From Halocynthiibacter sp049608145 (lineage in GTDB: Bacteria > Pseudomonadota > Alphaproteobacteria > Rhodobacterales > Rhodobacteraceae), in assembly GCF_049608145.1 (NCBI RefSeq), contig NZ_JBMYXF010000065.1, positions 1-13,569 on the forward strand: 13,569 bases of DNA. Reading direction: 5' to 3'. Shown piece by piece: positions 1 through 6,148 of this stretch. The number at the start of each line of letters is the position of its first letter. The stretch's first letter is position 1. The position numbers and the translations under genes were made by a program. The notes below the pieces were generated by a model. That model had not been told where the DNA came from and searched no databases. It was given only the letters and a program-made list of their open reading frames with translations.

Positions 1-30
1 TATGCAGATCTTATGCATATTCTATGCATA
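1..30. repeat. Three TATGCA direct repeats, 11-bp period
   Basis: TATGCA occurs at 1-6, 12-17 and 23-28, exactly 11 bp apart. The second and third copies extend to the perfect 8-bp palindrome TATGCATA (12-19 and 23-30); the first is TATGCAGA. A spacing near one helical turn places all copies on one DNA face, as in binding arrays of OmpR/PhoB-type regulators, though the motif matches no consensus I recognise. It lies about 100 bp upstream of xthA, but could equally belong to a gene left of the window edge. No start or end of another gene is recognisable in 31-126. Confidence 0.5.
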
Positions 31-126
31 CAGTGGGAACGGTTGGTTCAATCCGCATTAACCCGCCCTTCCCCTTGCAATACCAACAAAACCCGTTGAA
101 ATAGGAGAGCACTAAGGGAGAGCGTC

Positions 127-903
127 ATGATCATCGCCACATATAATATCAACGGCATCAAAGCCCGGCTGAACGCGCTGACAAATTGGTTGAACGAACG
201 CAACCCCGATGTCGCGATCCTTCAGGAAATCAAATCTGTCGATGAAAACTTCCCGCGCGAGCACTTTGAGGACATGGGATATCAGGTTGAAACCCATGGG
301 CAGAAAAGCTTCAACGGGGTTGCGATCCTGTCGAAACTGCCGCTGGAAGATATCCGCCGGGGCCTGCCTGGCGACGACAGTGATGAACAGGCCCGCTGGA
401 TAGAAGCAACCGTCATGGGGGAAAAAGCCGTGCGTATCTGTGGGTTATATCTGCCAAACGGCAACCCCGTGCCCGGCCCGAAATATGATTACAAACTGGC
501 CTGGATGGAACGTATGGATGCCCGCGCGCGCCAGTTGCTGGAATTCGAAGAGCCCTTCCTGATGGCGGGCGATTACAACATCATTCCCCAGGCTGAAGAT
601 GCAAAACATCCGGAAAACTGGACAGAAGATGCGCTGTATCGCCCCGAAAGCCGCGCCGCCTGGCGCCGCCTGCTGAACCTTGGCTTTACGGACGCCCTGC
701 GTGCGCGCAATGCGGCCCCTGAAACCTATTCATTCTGGGATTTTCAACGTGGATCCTGGAACCGCAATGATGGCATCCGCATTGATCATTTCCTGCTGTC
801 GCCGGATTGCGCTGATCTTTTGCAAGATTGCCAGATTGATGCCGAGATCCGTGGCCATGAAAAACCCAGCGACCATGTGCCTGTCTGGGTAGAGCTCGGT
901 TAG
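127..903 (+). CDS. xthA: Exodeoxyribonuclease III (AP endonuclease)
   Basis: This gene encodes a cytoplasmic base-excision-repair enzyme that nicks DNA 5' of abasic sites and degrades duplex DNA 3' to 5', with a Mg-dependent active site. The 258 residues span the whole exonuclease/endonuclease/phosphatase domain. Visible motifs in order are N7 in the NIN segment, the metal ligand E34 in LQEIK, Y108 in LYLPNG, D149 and N151 in GDYN, D220 in RIDHFLLS, and the terminal D249-H250 pair in SDHVPV. All match the catalytic residues of E. coli ExoIII. The length is typical (about 255-270). The ATG at 127 is preceded by a good ribosome site (GGGAG near 117-121) and begins with the canonical MIIATYNING sequence. 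The FkbM gene follows 45 bp downstream on the same strand, so co-transcription is possible, though no functional link is known. The call is secure. Confidence 0.96.
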   Translation: MIIATYNINGIKARLNALTNWLNERNPDVAILQEIKSVDENFPREHFEDMGYQVETHGQKSFNGVAILSKLPLEDIRRGLPGDDSDEQARWIEATVMGEKAVRICGLYLPNGNPVPGPKYDYKLAWMERMDARARQLLEFEEPFLMAGDYNIIPQAEDAKHPENWTEDALYRPESRAAWRRLLNLGFTDALRARNAAPETYSFWDFQRGSWNRNDGIRIDHFLLSPDCADLLQDCQIDAEIRGHEKPSDHVPVWVELG

Positions 904-948
904 GCTACATTGAACAAGCCTCAGAAACACGAAAAGGGAATTAACTTC

Positions 949-1821
949 ATGTCAGCTCTCACCGCCTATCTGGCCAAACAACATCTGCAAAAAATACAAC
1001 CAGATTACCTAAAATCACACCCACAAGTCGCCCATTTTGCATTCGACTTGATCGGGTCCCACATTGAGCTATATGGTCGCTTTGAACATTCAGAACTCAC
1101 CTTTCTCGAGACCCATATTTTCCCAAAAATCAGTTCAGATACTACCTGTCTGGACGTAGGTGCGAATATCGGAAATCACAGCCTGGCCTTTTCCCGTTTT
1201 TTTGATCAAGTTTTCGCTTTTGAACCAAACCCACAGACATTTCAACTTCTGAAATACAATGCCAGTCTTACCGAGAATATTCGGCCTGTGAACTGCGGTC
1301 TGTCTGACAGAACGGCAACGGATACCGCGACCATTCCTCTGGGGAATAATGGCGCGGGACATCTGGGAAGCACACCAGACACCCCGGACACGAAAACGAT
1401 TTCCTTTGATCTCCGCCAACTCGATACCATGGCAGATATTCAAGCTATCGACAGGATTGGCTTTCTGAAGATTGATGTCGAAGGTCACGAAAAAGAAGCC
1501 TTAACTGGCGCCGAAAACACAATACGAAAACACCAGCCCGTTATTGCGATCGAAATCCTGGGACATCAAATTCCAGATGGTACTTCCGATACATTACAAT
1601 ATCTCGAAACACTGGGGTACACGCATTTTTATCAGCTTCGGGATAATCGCCCCCTGAGGAATGCCCCTACCCCTGTTGCACGGCTCGCTACGGCCCTGAA
1701 AGCACTTGTAACTGGCCGGCCACCAAAAAAATCGTTTTCACCAGAGCCGTTGAAAATGCTGCCGGGAAAAAATTATCCAATGATAATTTGCTCTTCGGAC
1801 GCGCTTTGGGACGATCTCTAA
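949..1821 (+). CDS. FkbM family SAM-dependent methyltransferase
   Basis: This is a predicted class I methyltransferase of the FkbM family, which usually O-methylates sugars of polysaccharides, glycolipids or secondary metabolites; the substrate cannot be told from sequence. In the 290-residue product, SAM motif I is LDVGANIGNH (68-77), followed by the acidic strand FEPNP (91-95) and the FkbM signature LKIDVEGHE (173-181). I chose the ATG at 949 because GGGA lies nine bases before it; an in-frame TTG at 910 would add 13 residues but has no clear ribosome site. Codon use is visibly more A/T-rich (many AAA, ATA, AAT) than in xthA or glnE, and no glycan genes adjoin it, which suggests acquisition by transfer. 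The N-terminal 50 residues match nothing I recognise. The hairpin at 1865-1898 probably ends its transcript. Confidence 0.88.
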   Translation: MSALTAYLAKQHLQKIQPDYLKSHPQVAHFAFDLIGSHIELYGRFEHSELTFLETHIFPKISSDTTCLDVGANIGNHSLAFSRFFDQVFAFEPNPQTFQLLKYNASLTENIRPVNCGLSDRTATDTATIPLGNNGAGHLGSTPDTPDTKTISFDLRQLDTMADIQAIDRIGFLKIDVEGHEKEALTGAENTIRKHQPVIAIEILGHQIPDGTSDTLQYLETLGYTHFYQLRDNRPLRNAPTPVARLATALKALVTGRPPKKSFSPEPLKMLPGKNYPMIICSSDALWDDL

Positions 1822-1864
1822 CGCCACCGGACGCCCCGTTCCAGGAGCAAATACGCTGGCCTGA

Positions 1865-1898
1865 CAAGGAGGCCCGGACACGAATCCGAGCCTCCTTG
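1865..1898. terminator. Long hairpin between convergent FkbM and cytochrome genes
   Basis: The arms 1865-1878 and 1885-1898 pair over 14 bp with one mismatch, around a 6-base loop (CACGAA). It starts 43 bp after the FkbM stop and abuts the stop of the opposing cytochrome gene (1900). Neither strand has a clear T-run after the stem, so it is not a classical intrinsic terminator. It may act bidirectionally or protect 3' ends. Confidence 0.6.
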
Positions 1899-1899
1899 C

Positions 1900-2346
1900 T
1901 TACTCTGAAAAACCTGCGAGATAAGCTGCGATATCTTCGCCACCCTGGGCGAAACGCACGCTCATGTTCACGCGCAGGCTGTCATCCCCGGTAAATTCAC
2001 GCACAAATCCAATAGGATTTTTGATGAATTGGGCCAGGTTTTCTTCGTTCCAGACCAAGCCAGCGGCCCCGGCCTGTTTCATTGCATCGGTATACATCCC
2101 CACGGGCAGACGCGGCCCGCCATTGAGATAGTCGTTTTCCGTTCCAGCAGCACGACCAATGACACCAAACAGGTTTGGCCCTGTGATCCCGCCATCAACC
2201 AGAAGATTGTTTTGCGTATCCACGATGACATGGCAGGCAATACAACGTCGGAACAACTGTTCCCCTTTTGCCGGATCCCCTTCTGCAACAGCAGCATGTC
2301 CCGCAAGCACGCCCAAAAGCGTCGCGATAATTCTTATCGGCTTCAT
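1900..2346 (-). CDS. Periplasmic class I monoheme cytochrome c
   Basis: This is a secreted electron carrier with one covalently bound c-type heme, likely shuttling electrons among respiratory complexes in the periplasm. The 148 residues start with a signal peptide (about 1-21, cleavage after AVA). The mature N-terminus EGDPAKGEQLF leads into the heme site CIACH (C35, C38, H39). A TGPNLFGVIGR segment (55-65) is typical of this group. M128 in RVNMS is the likely distal heme ligand, and the C-terminal helix EDIAAYLAGF is also typical. It resembles the cytochrome c family proteins of Rhodobacteraceae, distantly related to c2/c550. The start is supported by a GAGGG ribosome site just before the ATG. 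It is transcribed towards the FkbM gene; a perfect FNR-type box sits 75 bp upstream of its start, implying microaerobic control. The exact redox partner is unknown. Confidence 0.9.
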   Translation of the reverse strand: MKPIRIIATLLGVLAGHAAVAEGDPAKGEQLFRRCIACHVIVDTQNNLLVDGGITGPNLFGVIGRAAGTENDYLNGGPRLPVGMYTDAMKQAGAAGLVWNEENLAQFIKNPIGFVREFTGDDSLRVNMSVRFAQGGEDIAAYLAGFSE

Positions 2347-2421
2347 TTTTCCCTCATACCATAAACGTTACGCATCCCCGCGCACACCCTGAGGGTGAAC
2401 CATAATATAAAAATTCCCGTT

Positions 2422-2435
2422 TTGATTTGGATCAA
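2422..2435. promoter_or_regulatory. FNR/FnrL/Anr box, perfect consensus
   Basis: TTGAT-TTGG-ATCAA at 2422-2435 matches the FNR-family consensus TTGATN4ATCAA at all ten fixed positions, and the inverted repeat extends one base on each side (TTTGAT...ATCAAA, 2421-2436). The only gene starting nearby is the leftward cytochrome c gene (start 2346). An AT-rich TATATTAT lies on the minus strand at 2409-2402, about 20-27 bases from the box centre. If that is the -10 element the box would overlap the -35 region; if transcription starts further downstream it would sit near the class II activator position. Confidence 0.8.
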
Positions 2436-2454
2436 ATATCTGCAAGCAAACACA

Positions 2455-2483
2455 AAAAGAGCCGGATCAAATCCGGCTCTTTT
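2455..2483 (-). terminator. Intrinsic terminator of dksA
   Basis: A 13-bp perfect stem (2455-2467 with 2471-2483), GC-rich in its core (GAGCCGGAT), encloses a 3-base loop. Read on the minus strand it ends in a run of T, 22 bp after the dksA stop. The A/T flanks are symmetric, so it could also stop transcription in the other direction. Confidence 0.9.
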
Positions 2484-2504
2484 ATGTATTCTATCGTTCA
2501 GAGA

Positions 2505-2927
2505 TCAGCTGTCGCGATGCACTTTTTCGCGGCGCTCATGACGTTCCTGTGCTTCCAAGGTCATGGTTGCAATCGGACGCGCATTCAGGCGTTTCAAAGA
2601 AATCGGTTCACCGGTTTTATCACAGTAACCGTATTCGCCTTCTTCAATTCTGCGCAGCGCACTGTCGATCTTATTAACAACTTTGCGTTCGCGATCCCGC
2701 GTCCGCAATTCCAACGCGCGGTCTGTTTCTTCAGACGCCCGATCCGCAACATCAGGAATATTGCGTGTGTTGTCCTGAAGAGCTTCAATTGTATCTTTAT
2801 TGCCTTCCAGGATATCTTCTTTCCAGGCAATCAGTTTACGTCGAAAATATTCCAGTTGGAGATCATTCATGAACGGCTCATCTTCAGCCGGTTGATAATC
2901 CTCTGGCAAGAAAACTTCAGCTTTCAT
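2505..2927 (-). CDS. dksA: RNA polymerase-binding transcription factor DksA (Cys-depleted zinc finger)
   Basis: DksA inserts its coiled coil into the RNA polymerase secondary channel and, with ppGpp, controls rRNA and amino-acid promoters in the stringent response. The 140 residues contain the coiled coil (about 21-90), with the tip D59-V-A-D62-R-A64 matching the essential DxxDxA of E. coli. Next comes the globular domain with the EEGEYGYC and LNARP blocks. Of the four zinc-binding cysteines of E. coli DksA only the first is present (C102); the others align with T105, T123 and A126. The fold is otherwise full length. Cys-poor DksA forms are known from Rhodobacter sphaeroides and from Pseudomonas DksA2, and work without zinc. 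A GGGAG ribosome site precedes the ATG. The gene is transcribed alone, divergent from the MoxR gene, and ends at the terminator 2455-2483. The call is secure. Confidence 0.95.
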   Translation of the reverse strand: MKAEVFLPEDYQPAEDEPFMNDLQLEYFRRKLIAWKEDILEGNKDTIEALQDNTRNIPDVADRASEETDRALELRTRDRERKVVNKIDSALRRIEEGEYGYCDKTGEPISLKRLNARPIATMTLEAQERHERREKVHRDS

Positions 2928-3168
2928 ACCTGCTCCCGTTAATAAATTATCGCCGGGGGCATGACAGTTCAGTGATCGGAGGTCGTCACCCTCCAGGTCC
3001 CGAGTCCGCCTTCCGGCTCCCTCTCTAGTGCCTGCATTACGCGATACGAATAAGATTGTCTACCAACAGTTCCCTGTGAGTTGTAGAGAATTTCACATCT
3101 GCTATGTTCATCACAAATTTCCCCCGGGGATCCCCGCTATTTTGCCTCTGAAAAAGGTCCGAACACAG

Positions 3169-4008
3169 ATGAAATTCACCGGAACAAAATCCTATGTCGC
3201 AACCGACGATCTGACCGTGGCTGTCAATGCCGCAGTTGCCCTACAACGGCCTTTGCTTGTGAAAGGCGAACCCGGCACCGGCAAAACAGAATTGGCGAAA
3301 CAGGTTGCAGACGCCCTGTCCCTGCCCATGCTGGAATGGCACATTAAATCCACGACCAAGGCGCAGCAGGGCCTGTATGAATATGATGCGGTATCACGCC
3401 TGCGCGACAGTCAACTTGGGGATGAACGCGTTCATGATGTGAAGAACTACATTCGCAAGGGGAAACTGTGGCAGGCTTTTGAAACAGAACAAAAATCCCT
3501 GTTGCTGATTGATGAAATTGACAAGGCAGATATCGAATTCCCGAACGATCTTTTGCAGGAACTCGATAAGATGGAGTTCCATGTATATGAGACCGGTGAA
3601 ACCGTAAAAGCGGTGAATCGCCCGGTTGTGATCATCACCTCAAACAACGAAAAAGAACTGCCTGACGCGTTTTTGCGTCGCTGTTTTTTCCATTACATCC
3701 GCTTCCCGGATATGGACACAATGCGCAAAATCGTCGAGGTCCATCACCCCGGCATTAAAGAAAGCCTGCTGACCCAGGCGCTGACGCAATTCTATGAAAT
3801 CCGCGATCAGGCCGGGCTGAAAAAGAAACCATCCACATCTGAAGTTCTAGATTGGTTGAAACTATTACTTGCGGAAGATCTTTCTGCTGCAGATCTGAAA
3901 TCCGATGCCACATCCGCGCTGCCGCGGCTGCATGGGGCTTTGTTGAAAAACGAACAGGATGTGCATTTATTTGAACGTCTGGCCTTTATGGCCCGCAGCC
4001 AGCGCTGA
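3169..4008 (+). CDS. MoxR-type AAA+ ATPase
   Basis: This is a predicted chaperone-like ATPase that uses ATP to remodel or mature a partner protein, usually together with a VWA-domain protein. The 279 residues show Walker A GEPGTGKT (33-40), Walker B LLLIDE (111-116), sensor-1 asparagines in ITSNN (157-160) and the arginine-finger region AFLRRC (167-172). The open frame extends upstream to 3028, but those 47 residues resemble no AAA+ N-terminus. The ATG at 3169 begins the family-typical sequence and follows an AAAAAGG stretch 11 bases upstream, so I use it. The 241-bp gap to dksA must hold both divergent promoters, but no strong -35/-10 pair stands out. The GNAT gene starts 8 bp after the stop. 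The probable VWA partner lies about 2.1 kb downstream instead of directly adjacent. The specific client protein is unknown. Confidence 0.9.
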   Translation: MKFTGTKSYVATDDLTVAVNAAVALQRPLLVKGEPGTGKTELAKQVADALSLPMLEWHIKSTTKAQQGLYEYDAVSRLRDSQLGDERVHDVKNYIRKGKLWQAFETEQKSLLLIDEIDKADIEFPNDLLQELDKMEFHVYETGETVKAVNRPVVIITSNNEKELPDAFLRRCFFHYIRFPDMDTMRKIVEVHHPGIKESLLTQALTQFYEIRDQAGLKKKPSTSEVLDWLKLLLAEDLSAADLKSDATSALPRLHGALLKNEQDVHLFERLAFMARSQR

Positions 4009-4016
4009 GATCTGAT

Positions 4017-4469
4017 ATGAGCACTTCAAAAGTTAAAATTCGCCCGTTGGTCCCTTCAGATGAGGCAGATTGGCGGCGTATGTGGCGCGGATATCTGGCC
4101 TTTTACGAAACGGAGTTGCCTGAAGAGATCTATGCGTCGACCTTCGCACGCCTTCTGGGAGATGACCCGCAGGATTTCACCTGCCTGATTGCAGAACATG
4201 ATGGCAAAGCGGTTGGTCTGACCCATTTCCTGTTTCACCGCCACGCGTGGAAAGTTGAAAATGTATGTTACCTGCAAGATCTCTGGGCAGATTCAGAGGT
4301 GCGCGGACTGGGGATTGGTCGCGCCTTGATCGAAGCGGTTTACGATGCTGCGGATCAGGCAGGAAACCCAACCGTTTACTGGCTGACGCAACATTTCAAC
4401 AGCGACGCGCGTAAATTATACGACCGGATCGGGGTTTTAAGCGATTTCCTGAAATACCAGCGCCCCTGA
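4017..4469 (+). CDS. GNAT family N-acetyltransferase
   Basis: This is a predicted acetyl-CoA-dependent N-acetyltransferase of 150 residues, about one standard GNAT domain. The N-terminus KIRPLVPSDEADW is the usual first strand and helix. The acetyl-CoA pyrophosphate loop is VRGLGIG (95-101), preceded by the strand YLQDLWA (85-91). The late segment HFNSDARKLYDRIG (126-139) is the typical NxxAxxLYxxxGF-like block, and the protein ends a few residues later. It starts 8 bp after the MoxR gene, so the two are probably co-transcribed. The substrate (protein terminus, amine or antibiotic) cannot be inferred. About 120 bp follow before the next gene, including a TATATT at 4532-4537 that might be a -10 element for the DUF2927 unit, with a weak CTGTCA -35 candidate at 4509-4514. 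Confidence 0.87.
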   Translation: MSTSKVKIRPLVPSDEADWRRMWRGYLAFYETELPEEIYASTFARLLGDDPQDFTCLIAEHDGKAVGLTHFLFHRHAWKVENVCYLQDLWADSEVRGLGIGRALIEAVYDAADQAGNPTVYWLTQHFNSDARKLYDRIGVLSDFLKYQRP

Positions 4470-4592
4470 CACGAAACCTACAACTTTTCGTAACTTGACC
4501 TGCCGCTTCTGTCATTACGCCGCGCAGGACCTATATTAAAAGAAACGCCTTTCCGGGCATACCGGGGGGCACAGCAGAACAAAGGCATATCT

Positions 4593-5978
4593 GTGCAAAA
4601 TATTATTCACATATCCAGACGGATCTGCGGCGTTGCCCTTTTGACCGGGGCCATTTCCGGCTGTGTGATGACCCAGTCTCAGGGGAACATGCCCACGACC
4701 GAAACCTGGCCCGCCATGCAGCGTTTCGAAAACAGCCCGCCCCCGGGACCAACACGATCCAACCGCGCGCTGGCCGAAGATTTCCTGAACCTCAGTTTTC
4801 AGCTGGAAAACGGCGAAACCCTGCCCGTGATGACCCGCCTTGAAGGGCCCATCACCCTGCGCACCGCCGGCCCTGTCAGCGCCGTAACCCGTTCTGATCT
4901 AAGTGCACTTTTGCACCGCATCCGTGCCGAAGCCGGTGTATCAATCACCGAAGTGACACCCCCACAACCTGCGAATATCACAGTGGAATTTGTGCCCGCA
5001 TCCGCCGTGCAACGTATCGTGCCTTCTGCCGTTTGTGTGGTGGTGCCCGGTGTCAGCGGTTGGCAGGAATATCAACGCCAGAACCGTGCAGATCGCGGGG
5101 CCTGGACCAGATTACAGAAACGCGAGACCCTGTCTGTGTTCGTGCCTCAGAACCTGGCCCCACAGGATATACGCGATTGTCTGCATGAAGAATTGGCCCA
5201 GGCGCTTGGGCCTGTGAATGACATGTGGCACCTGCAGGATAGCGTGTTCAATGACGATAATTTTCATGTGGTTCTGACACGGTTTGACATGCTGATGCTG
5301 CGGATCACTTATGATCGCGCTTTGCGATCGGGCTTGACCCGGGCGCAGGTGGCGGCCCGCCTGCCCGCGATTTTGGAACGCATCAACCCCGAAGGCAGTT
5401 ACAGCGCCGGTCGCGGACAGCCCGGACAGGCCCCCGCCCGCTGGCGCGATGCCATTGAAACTGCACTGTATTCCACCGCGCCCGCCCGCAAACGCCTGGC
5501 TGCGGCACAGGATGCGATTGCCGCTGCGCAGACGCAGGAGCCGCAACTTTTGGCTTTTGCGCATTATGTTCAAGGGCGGCTTCTTGCCGGGCGTGATGGC
5601 CAGGCTTCGCTAAACGCATTGCTGAACGCTGGCAAAATCTATGACCAGACACCGGGCGCGCAATTGCAGGCCGCCCATGTTGCCCATCGCCTTGCATTTG
5701 AGGCCCTGAAAGCCGGAAACACCCAGGATGCCATTCGCCTGATTGACGGCGCGCGCCCCATCATAGAAAAGGCACAGAACGCAATCGTTTTGTCGTCTCT
5801 TCTGATGCTGAAAGCCCAGGCCTTTGAATATGAAGGCCGTCTGGCCGAGGCACAGACCCAGCGTCAGGCCGCCATTGGCTGGGCACTGTATGGGATTGGC
5901 GATCCGGCAACCATCAACAGGCGCCTGCGCGATATCGCGTCCCTGCCCCCGGCGCGCCCCGCAAACGGAGAAATCTGA
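4593..5978 (+). CDS. DUF2927 domain lipoprotein
   Basis: This is a 461-residue predicted lipoprotein. A short basic N-terminus and hydrophobic stretch end in the lipobox ISGC, with C24 as the acylated residue; the next residue is V, so outer-membrane sorting is plausible. Residues about 55-240 resemble DUF2927, recognised by the block C196-LHEE-LAQ-LG-ND210. This looks like a zincin helix but reads HEExxQ rather than HExxH, so catalysis is uncertain. From about 285 the protein is helical and Ala-rich, with TPR-like spacing (for example 310-345 and 365-400). The start is GTG, chosen because it gives a complete lipoprotein signal; an AAAGG lies about 9 bases upstream. The stop overlaps the next start by one base (TGATG at 5976-5980), implying translational coupling. 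Related Rhodobacteraceae proteins are sometimes labelled transcriptional regulators, which the signal sequence contradicts. Confidence 0.8.
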   Translation: MQNIIHISRRICGVALLTGAISGCVMTQSQGNMPTTETWPAMQRFENSPPPGPTRSNRALAEDFLNLSFQLENGETLPVMTRLEGPITLRTAGPVSAVTRSDLSALLHRIRAEAGVSITEVTPPQPANITVEFVPASAVQRIVPSAVCVVVPGVSGWQEYQRQNRADRGAWTRLQKRETLSVFVPQNLAPQDIRDCLHEELAQALGPVNDMWHLQDSVFNDDNFHVVLTRFDMLMLRITYDRALRSGLTRAQVAARLPAILERINPEGSYSAGRGQPGQAPARWRDAIETALYSTAPARKRLAAAQDAIAAAQTQEPQLLAFAHYVQGRLLAGRDGQASLNALLNAGKIYDQTPGAQLQAAHVAHRLAFEALKAGNTQDAIRLIDGARPIIEKAQNAIVLSSLLMLKAQAFEYEGRLAEAQTQRQAAIGWALYGIGDPATINRRLRDIASLPPARPANGEI

Positions 5979-6148
5979 TGTTTATTTTTGGCTTTGGCTT
6001 TATCGGCGCCTTCCTTGGTGCACGCCGCGCCACCCGTCTGAACGGCGCACGGATCGACAAGATCTGGCTGGGTGGTGTTTTTGGCCTGCTGGGTATGATC
6101 CTGGGCCTTTTGGTGACTGTGTTTGTAGAACGCATGGGGCTTTTGTAA
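5978..6148 (+). CDS. Small two-helix membrane protein, unknown function
   Basis: This 56-codon ORF starts at the ATG that overlaps the DUF2927 stop by one base and ends with TAA directly before the VWA start codon (TAAATG at 6146-6151). The product begins MFIFGFGFIGAFLGARRATR, a hydrophobic Gly/Phe-rich segment followed by arginines. It then has a basic/polar turn, a second membrane helix (about 30-50, rich in Leu, Gly and Val), and ends VERMGLL. The exact fit between two genes, with no spare base, strongly argues that it is a real coupled gene rather than spacer. I recognise no family. A role as membrane partner of the VWA or DUF2927 proteins is inference from position only. Confidence 0.75.
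   Translation: MFIFGFGFIGAFLGARRATRLNGARIDKIWLGGVFGLLGMILGLLVTVFVERMGLL

Noticed and set aside
910..948. TTG start for the FkbM gene
   Set aside because: No ribosome site; GGGA upstream of the ATG at 949 fits better.
2427..2942. 171-codon open frame on the + strand
   Set aside because: Antisense to dksA and would begin inside the dksA terminator region; the product has no domain.
3028..3168. 47-residue N-terminal extension of the MoxR ATPase
   Set aside because: No similarity to AAA+ N-termini and it runs through the divergent promoter region; the ATG at 3169 begins the family-typical sequence.
2928..3168. Riboswitch or small RNA in the dksA-moxR gap
   Set aside because: I saw no convincing conserved fold, terminator or promoter pair; only unremarkable short inverted repeats.
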